From contig JACPCT010000092.1 of the NCBI GenBank assembly GCA_016184445.1, forward strand, positions 1 through 9,132: a DNA stretch of 9,132 nucleotides, in the 5' to 3' direction. Below the pieces are notes generated by a model that was not told the origin of the DNA, made no database searches, and saw only the letters and a list, made by a program, of their open reading frames with translations. Positions 6,052-9,132 of this stretch are shown here, one piece after another. The position numbers were made by a program, and so were the translations under genes. The stretch is from Candidatus Tectimicrobiota bacterium (GTDB lineage Bacteria > UBA8248). Numbering within the stretch: the stretch's first letter is position 1; every line of letters begins with the position of its first letter.

Positions 6052-7504
6052 AGCCGTACTCCTTCCAGCGCCGGGCGACCTGCTCCCGCATCTCCTGGCT
6101 CATCACGATCTCCTCCGGCCACTCGCGCGCGAAGCCCTCGGTGGCCCACTTGCGGGTGGCGTCCACCCCCACCTTGCTGCCCACGTGGGGGAGGAACGAG
6201 GCGTGCTCCAGCGCGTCCACGGGGCCGTCCACGAAGACGAGGTCGCGCCGAGGGTCGATGCTCCCCAAGACCTTCCAGGCCACCTCGCTCACGTTGTGCA
6301 CGTCCACGTCCTCGTCCACGATCACGATCACCTTGGCCAGGGACATCTGCCCCATGCCCCAGAGCGCGTACATCACCTTGCGCGCGTGGTAGGGGAAGGC
6401 CTTGCGGATGGAGGCGATCACCATGTTGTGGAACACCCCCTCCGGGGGCATGTGGATGTCCACGATCTCGGGGAGCTGCATCTTCATGAGGGGGAGGAAG
6501 ATGCGCCCGGTGGCGCTCCCCAGCCAGTAGTCCTCCATCGGGGGCTTGCCCACGATGGTGGTGGGATAGATGGGTCTGCGCCGCCGGGTGATGGCCGTGA
6601 CACGGAAGACGGGGTAGTCGTCCGCGAGGGAGTACCACCCGGTGTGGTCCCCGAAGGGCCCCTCGCGCCGCAGCTCGCCCGGCTCCAGGTAGCCCTCGAC
6701 CACGATGTCCGAATCCGCCGGCACCTCCACGTTCACCGTCTTGCAGCGCACCAGCTCGACGCTCCGCCGCCGCAGGAACCCGGCCAGGTTCATCTCGTCG
6801 AGTCCGGGCGGCAGGGGAGCGCTCGCCGCATACACCAGCACGGGATCGCCTCCCAGGGCGACGGCCATCTCCATCCGTCGGTTCATCTTGGTACTGTCCA
6901 GGAAGTTCTGCGCCCCGTCGTGGTGGAGGTGCATGTGCATGCCCGCGGTCGTCCCGTCGAAGAGCTGGACGCGGTAGAGGCCCACGTTGCGGCGGCCGGT
7001 GCGAGGGTTGCGGGAGTAGACGTGCCCGAAGGTGATGTAGCGCCCGCCGTCCCCGGGCCAGCACTTGAGGGCGGGGATCGAGAAAAGATCCGGCCGCGCG
7101 GTCTCGACGATCTCCTGGCAGGGCGCCGAGCCGACCGTCTTCGGGGAGAAGGAGGCCATGCGCGCCAGCTTGGGCAGCATCTTCACCTTCGCGATCAGGC
7201 CCTCGGGGGGTTTGATCTCGAGAAGCTCGGCCACCTCCTCGGCCACGGCGTCCAGGCTTTCAACGCCGAGCGCCATGTTCATCCGCTTGCCGGAGGCGTA
7301 GGCGTTGATGAGGATGGGGATGTCGTACTCCCTCCCGCCCGGGCCCACCGGGCGCTCGAAAAGGAGCGCCGGGCCGCCGGCCTTCACGCAGCGGTCAGCG
7401 ATCTCGGTGATCTCGAGCTCGACCGAAACCGGCGCCTTCACCCGGTGCAGCTCCCCGGCGCGCTCCAGGGCCTGGACGAATTCGCTGAGGGAGGAATAGG
7501 CCAT
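6041..7504 (-). CDS. mqnL: UbiD-family prenylated-FMN decarboxylase (MqnL-like, menaquinone biosynthesis)
   Basis: A 487-residue UbiD-type decarboxylase, near the usual length, predicted to remove the ring carboxyl group from the prenylated naphthoate intermediate using prenylated FMN. Visible blocks are the family start MAYSSLSEFVQALERAGEL, RYITFGHVYSRNPRTGRRNVGLYR at 155-178 (likely cofactor and metal contacts, including Asn173 and Arg178), GMHMHLHHDGA at 189-198, DIVVEGYLEPGE from 266 with Glu270, REGPFGDHTGWYS at 280-292 with Glu281, and the C-terminal HVGSKVGVDATRKW. A longer reading to 7633 runs through gatC in another frame, and its first 43 residues do not look like UbiD. The ATG at 7504 is therefore chosen. 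That ATG is 22 bases after the gatC stop and preceded by a pyrimidine-rich tract with no Shine-Dalgarno site. No ubiX-type gene for the cofactor is in view. The UbiD family is firm; mqnL over ubiD rests on context. Confidence 0.9.
   Translation of the reverse strand: MAYSSLSEFVQALERAGELHRVKAPVSVELEITEIADRCVKAGGPALLFERPVGPGGREYDIPILINAYASGKRMNMALGVESLDAVAEEVAELLEIKPPEGLIAKVKMLPKLARMASFSPKTVGSAPCQEIVETARPDLFSIPALKCWPGDGGRYITFGHVYSRNPRTGRRNVGLYRVQLFDGTTAGMHMHLHHDGAQNFLDSTKMNRRMEMAVALGGDPVLVYAASAPLPPGLDEMNLAGFLRRRSVELVRCKTVNVEVPADSDIVVEGYLEPGELRREGPFGDHTGWYSLADDYPVFRVTAITRRRRPIYPTTIVGKPPMEDYWLGSATGRIFLPLMKMQLPEIVDIHMPPEGVFHNMVIASIRKAFPYHARKVMYALWGMGQMSLAKVIVIVDEDVDVHNVSEVAWKVLGSIDPRRDLVFVDGPVDALEHASFLPHVGSKVGVDATRKWATEGFAREWPEEIVMSQEMREQVARRWKEYGFGG
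6059..6066 (-). promoter_or_regulatory. Strong ribosome binding site for the TTG start of the prenyltransferase
   Basis: On the minus strand GGAAGGAG lies seven bases before TTG (6049-6051). It is inside the last codons of the decarboxylase gene (encoding ...KEYGFGG). It is the clearest Shine-Dalgarno site of the quinone genes and decides for the TTG over the downstream ATG at 6006. Confidence 0.8.
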
Positions 7505-7526
7505 CGGGAGGGAGGAAGCCAGGCCG

Positions 7527-7811
7527 CTATTCGATGACCTTGGGGACGCGGAAATGGCCCTTGTAGAAGCTTGGGGCCATCCGCTCCAGGTTCCCGACGG
7601 GGGGGTCGGAGGCCTCGTCCTCGCGGAAGACATTCGTTATATCCAGGGCGTGCGAAGTCGGCGGGACGTCCCGCGTGTCGAGCTCGTTCAGCTTGGAGAT
7701 GTAGCTCAGGATGTTGCCCAGCTGAGAGGTGAACTTCTCGATCTCGGCCTCGGACAGCTGAAGCCGGGCAAGCCGGGAGACGTGAAGAACATCCTGCCGC
7801 GAAATCGCCAT
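7527..7811 (-). CDS. gatC: Aspartyl/glutamyl-tRNA amidotransferase subunit C
   Basis: Small 94-residue subunit that stabilises the GatCAB complex, which converts misacylated Glu-tRNA(Gln) or Asp-tRNA(Asn) to the amide form in the cytoplasm. The family pattern is visible along the whole length: VLHVSRLARLQLSEAEIEKF at 8-27, QLGNILSYISKLNELDTRDV at 30-49, PTSHALDITNVFREDEA at 51-67, and the tail PSFYKGHFRVPKVIE. The ATG has a strong AAGGAGG site eight bases upstream. The usual downstream partner gatA is not present; the next gene is the UbiD-type decarboxylase, 22 bases on. The helicase stop is 25 bases upstream, so all are probably on one transcript. Confidence 0.95.
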   Translation of the reverse strand: MAISRQDVLHVSRLARLQLSEAEIEKFTSQLGNILSYISKLNELDTRDVPPTSHALDITNVFREDEASDPPVGNLERMAPSFYKGHFRVPKVIE

Positions 7812-7819
7812 GGGACGGG

Positions 7820-7826
7820 CCTCCTT
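7820..7826 (-). promoter_or_regulatory. Ribosome binding site of gatC
   Basis: Minus strand AAGGAGG, eight bases before the ATG at 7811, fills the 25-base gap after the helicase stop. No terminator or promoter-like sequence fits in this gap, supporting read-through from the helicase gene. Confidence 0.75.
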
Positions 7827-7836
7827 GGTGCGCCCC

Positions 7837-9132
7837 TTATACCGTTAGGCTCTCCCCGGCGTCAACGCCTCCGCCCGCGGGCTGGAGCGGGGCGAAGCCC
7901 AGGACGAGCTTCTTTGCCCCCACGTGATCGAACTTCACGGTCACCACCGCGCGCTCCCCCGTTCCTTCCCTGGCAGAGATGACCCCCGGGCCGAACTTGG
8001 CGTGAACCACCCGGGCGCCCGGATGGAAGGGACCCACGGCGGCCGGGGGCGGGCTGACCTTTTCTCCCTCCGCTTCCGGGAGGCGCGCGGGCGCGGCCTC
8101 CTTCCGGGAGGAGTAGCGGAAACCGGACCTTTCCCCTCCCCTCGCCCGCCCGGCCGCGGGGGCATGGTCCTCCTCGCGCTCGATGACGTCCTCCCCCAGC
8201 CCGGCCACGAAGCGGCTGGGCCGCGCGGCCCAGCTCCCGCTCCCTGGCCCCTCGGGGCGGCGCTCCCGCGCCCAGGCGAGCACCAGATGCTCCTTCGCCC
8301 GCGTCATCCCGACGTAGAGCAGCCGCCGCTCCTCCTCGAAGGCCTCGGGCTCCTCGGCGGAGCGGCTGTGGGGCAAGAGACCCTCCTGCACCCCCACGAT
8401 GCCCACCGCCCGGAACTCCAGGCCCTTCGCCGCGTGGAGGGTCATGAGGGAGAGCTTGCCCCCCTCGGCCTCCAGCTCGTCCGCCTCCCCCATGAGCGCC
8501 AACTCCTCCAGGAAGAGTGCCGACGCTTCCCGGCTCTCGGGAAGGATGCCCTCTTCCTCGCGCGCCCTTTCTTCGAAAGCCTCCGCCGCCGCCACGAACT
8601 CCGCTGCACCCTCGATGGCCTGGGCGCCCGCGCGGCGCCGCTCGATGGAGGTGCTCTTCTCCGCCGCCTCCTTCATCCAGGCCCGATAGCCCGTCCTTTC
8701 CAGGATCGCCTTGAGCAGTGCGGCGGGACCCAGGCGCAGCGCAGAGAGGGAGGAGAGGACATCGAGCAAGCCCGCCAGCGTCCCGGCGGCCTGGCCCCTG
8801 ACCCGGCCCTCGTCGAGGGCCTTCCGGGCGCGGGCGGGGGTGAGGATTCCCTCCTCCTCCGCGATGGACTTCAGGCGTTCGGCCCCGAGCCCCCGCGGGG
8901 GGCGGTTCACGATGCGCGAGAAGGCCAGAGCATCCTCCGGGCGCAGGACGACGCGCAGGTAGGCCGCCAGGTCCTGCACCTCGGCCCGGTCGAAGAAGCG
9001 CACCCCCTTCACCACCTGGCAGGGGACGCCCCGGCGGCGGGCCTCCTCTTCAAGGGGCCGGGACTGGGTGTTGGTCCGGTAGAACACGGCCGCCTCCCCC
9101 CAGGGGAAGGCGCCCTCCGGCCCGGCCCCGGC
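7837..9132 (-). CDS. pcrA: UvrD/PcrA family superfamily 1 DNA helicase, C-terminal part (5' truncated by window)
   Basis: The C-terminal 431 residues of a 3'-5' ATP-dependent DNA helicase. The frame stays open to the right edge and the residues before the GTG at 9087 (PWGEAAV) continue the family sequence, so the N-terminal Walker A part lies outside. Visible in order, numbered from the edge: VFYRTNTQSRPLEEE at about 16-30 (motif IV region), GVRFFDRAEVQDLAAYLR and RIVNRPPRGLG, LMTLHAAKGLEF at about 229-240 (motif V), EEERRLLYVGMTRAKEHL at about 266-283 (motif VI with arginine finger), then a low-complexity charged linker. It ends in a compact C-terminal segment GARVVHAKFGPGVI...VTVKFDHVGAKKLVLGFAPL. 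That last segment matches the Tudor-like RNA-polymerase-binding tail of PcrA/UvrD and argues against Rep. Roles in nucleotide excision repair, replication and transcription conflicts follow from the family. It is the first visible gene of the leftward array. Confidence 0.93.
   Translation of the reverse strand, partial: AGAGPEGAFPWGEAAVFYRTNTQSRPLEEEARRRGVPCQVVKGVRFFDRAEVQDLAAYLRVVLRPEDALAFSRIVNRPPRGLGAERLKSIAEEEGILTPARARKALDEGRVRGQAAGTLAGLLDVLSSLSALRLGPAALLKAILERTGYRAWMKEAAEKSTSIERRRAGAQAIEGAAEFVAAAEAFEERAREEEGILPESREASALFLEELALMGEADELEAEGGKLSLMTLHAAKGLEFRAVGIVGVQEGLLPHSRSAEEPEAFEEERRLLYVGMTRAKEHLVLAWARERRPEGPGSGSWAARPSRFVAGLGEDVIEREEDHAPAAGRARGGERSGFRYSSRKEAAPARLPEAEGEKVSPPPAAVGPFHPGARVVHAKFGPGVISAREGTGERAVVTVKFDHVGAKKLVLGFAPLQPAGGGVDAGESLTV

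Noticed and set aside
5849..7537. Long + strand open frame of 562 codons opposite the UbiD and UbiA homologues
   Set aside because: It is rich in His, Val, Asp and Gly with no recognisable domain, and lies antisense to clear enzymes. Long antisense frames are expected at this GC content.
7505..7633. N-terminal extension of the UbiD homologue by 43 residues
   Set aside because: The extension overlaps gatC in another frame, is Ser/Pro/Arg-rich, and family proteins start at the MAYSSL position.
1..9132. CRISPR arrays, tRNA or rRNA genes, insertion sequences, phage or defence genes
   Set aside because: I saw no direct repeat array, transposase, integrase, terminal inverted repeats or tRNA-like fold while reading both strands. 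The content is ordinary metabolic and housekeeping genes.

Overview
The window is very GC-rich, densely packed bacterial chromosomal DNA with short intergenic gaps, frequent GTG/TTG starts and no sign of phage, transposon, plasmid, CRISPR or RNA genes. A MqnP-type prenyltransferase and a UbiD-type decarboxylase next to UbiE suggest a menaquinone maker, probably by the futalosine route. Combined with the GC content and the SCP-x-type thiolase and sulfatase, this would fit a deltaproteobacterial-like, NC10, Rokubacteria or Tectomicrobia lineage. That placement is inference only; no marker in the window settles it.

Left half (1-4024, + strand). A thiolase of the SCP-x/lipid-transfer type, cut by the left edge, is followed after 32 bases by a cytoplasmic type I sulfatase and after a further 26 bases by a DJ-1/PfpI-family protein. 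The three could be one catabolic transcription unit. A 225-base gap follows. It holds a GC hairpin just after the PfpI stop and an A+T-rich interrupted dyad that stands out from its surroundings. After it comes a small protein made almost only of a degenerate GGDEF domain.

Right half (4021-9132, - strand). Six genes are read right to left in a tight array: a UvrD/PcrA helicase (N-terminus beyond the right edge), gatC, a UbiD/MqnL-like decarboxylase, a UbiA/MqnP-like prenyltransferase, the UbiE/MenG methyltransferase, and a free-standing copy of the C-terminal domain of allophanate hydrolase. Gaps are 25 and 22 bases, then an 11-base overlap, a 1-base gap and a 4-base ATGA overlap, so translational coupling is likely in the last four genes. 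The three quinone enzymes form a logical unit: prenylation, decarboxylation and C-methylation of the naphthoquinone ring. gatC and the helicase are housekeeping passengers. The two halves converge at a CTAG tetranucleotide that supplies stop codons on both strands.

I see mostly ordinary metabolic and housekeeping genes. The points most worth a second look are the orphan allophanate-hydrolase C-domain protein coupled to ubiE, the single-domain degenerate GGDEF protein behind its A+T-rich dyad, and the separation of gatC from gatA. I found no convincing evidence for a wholly new system.
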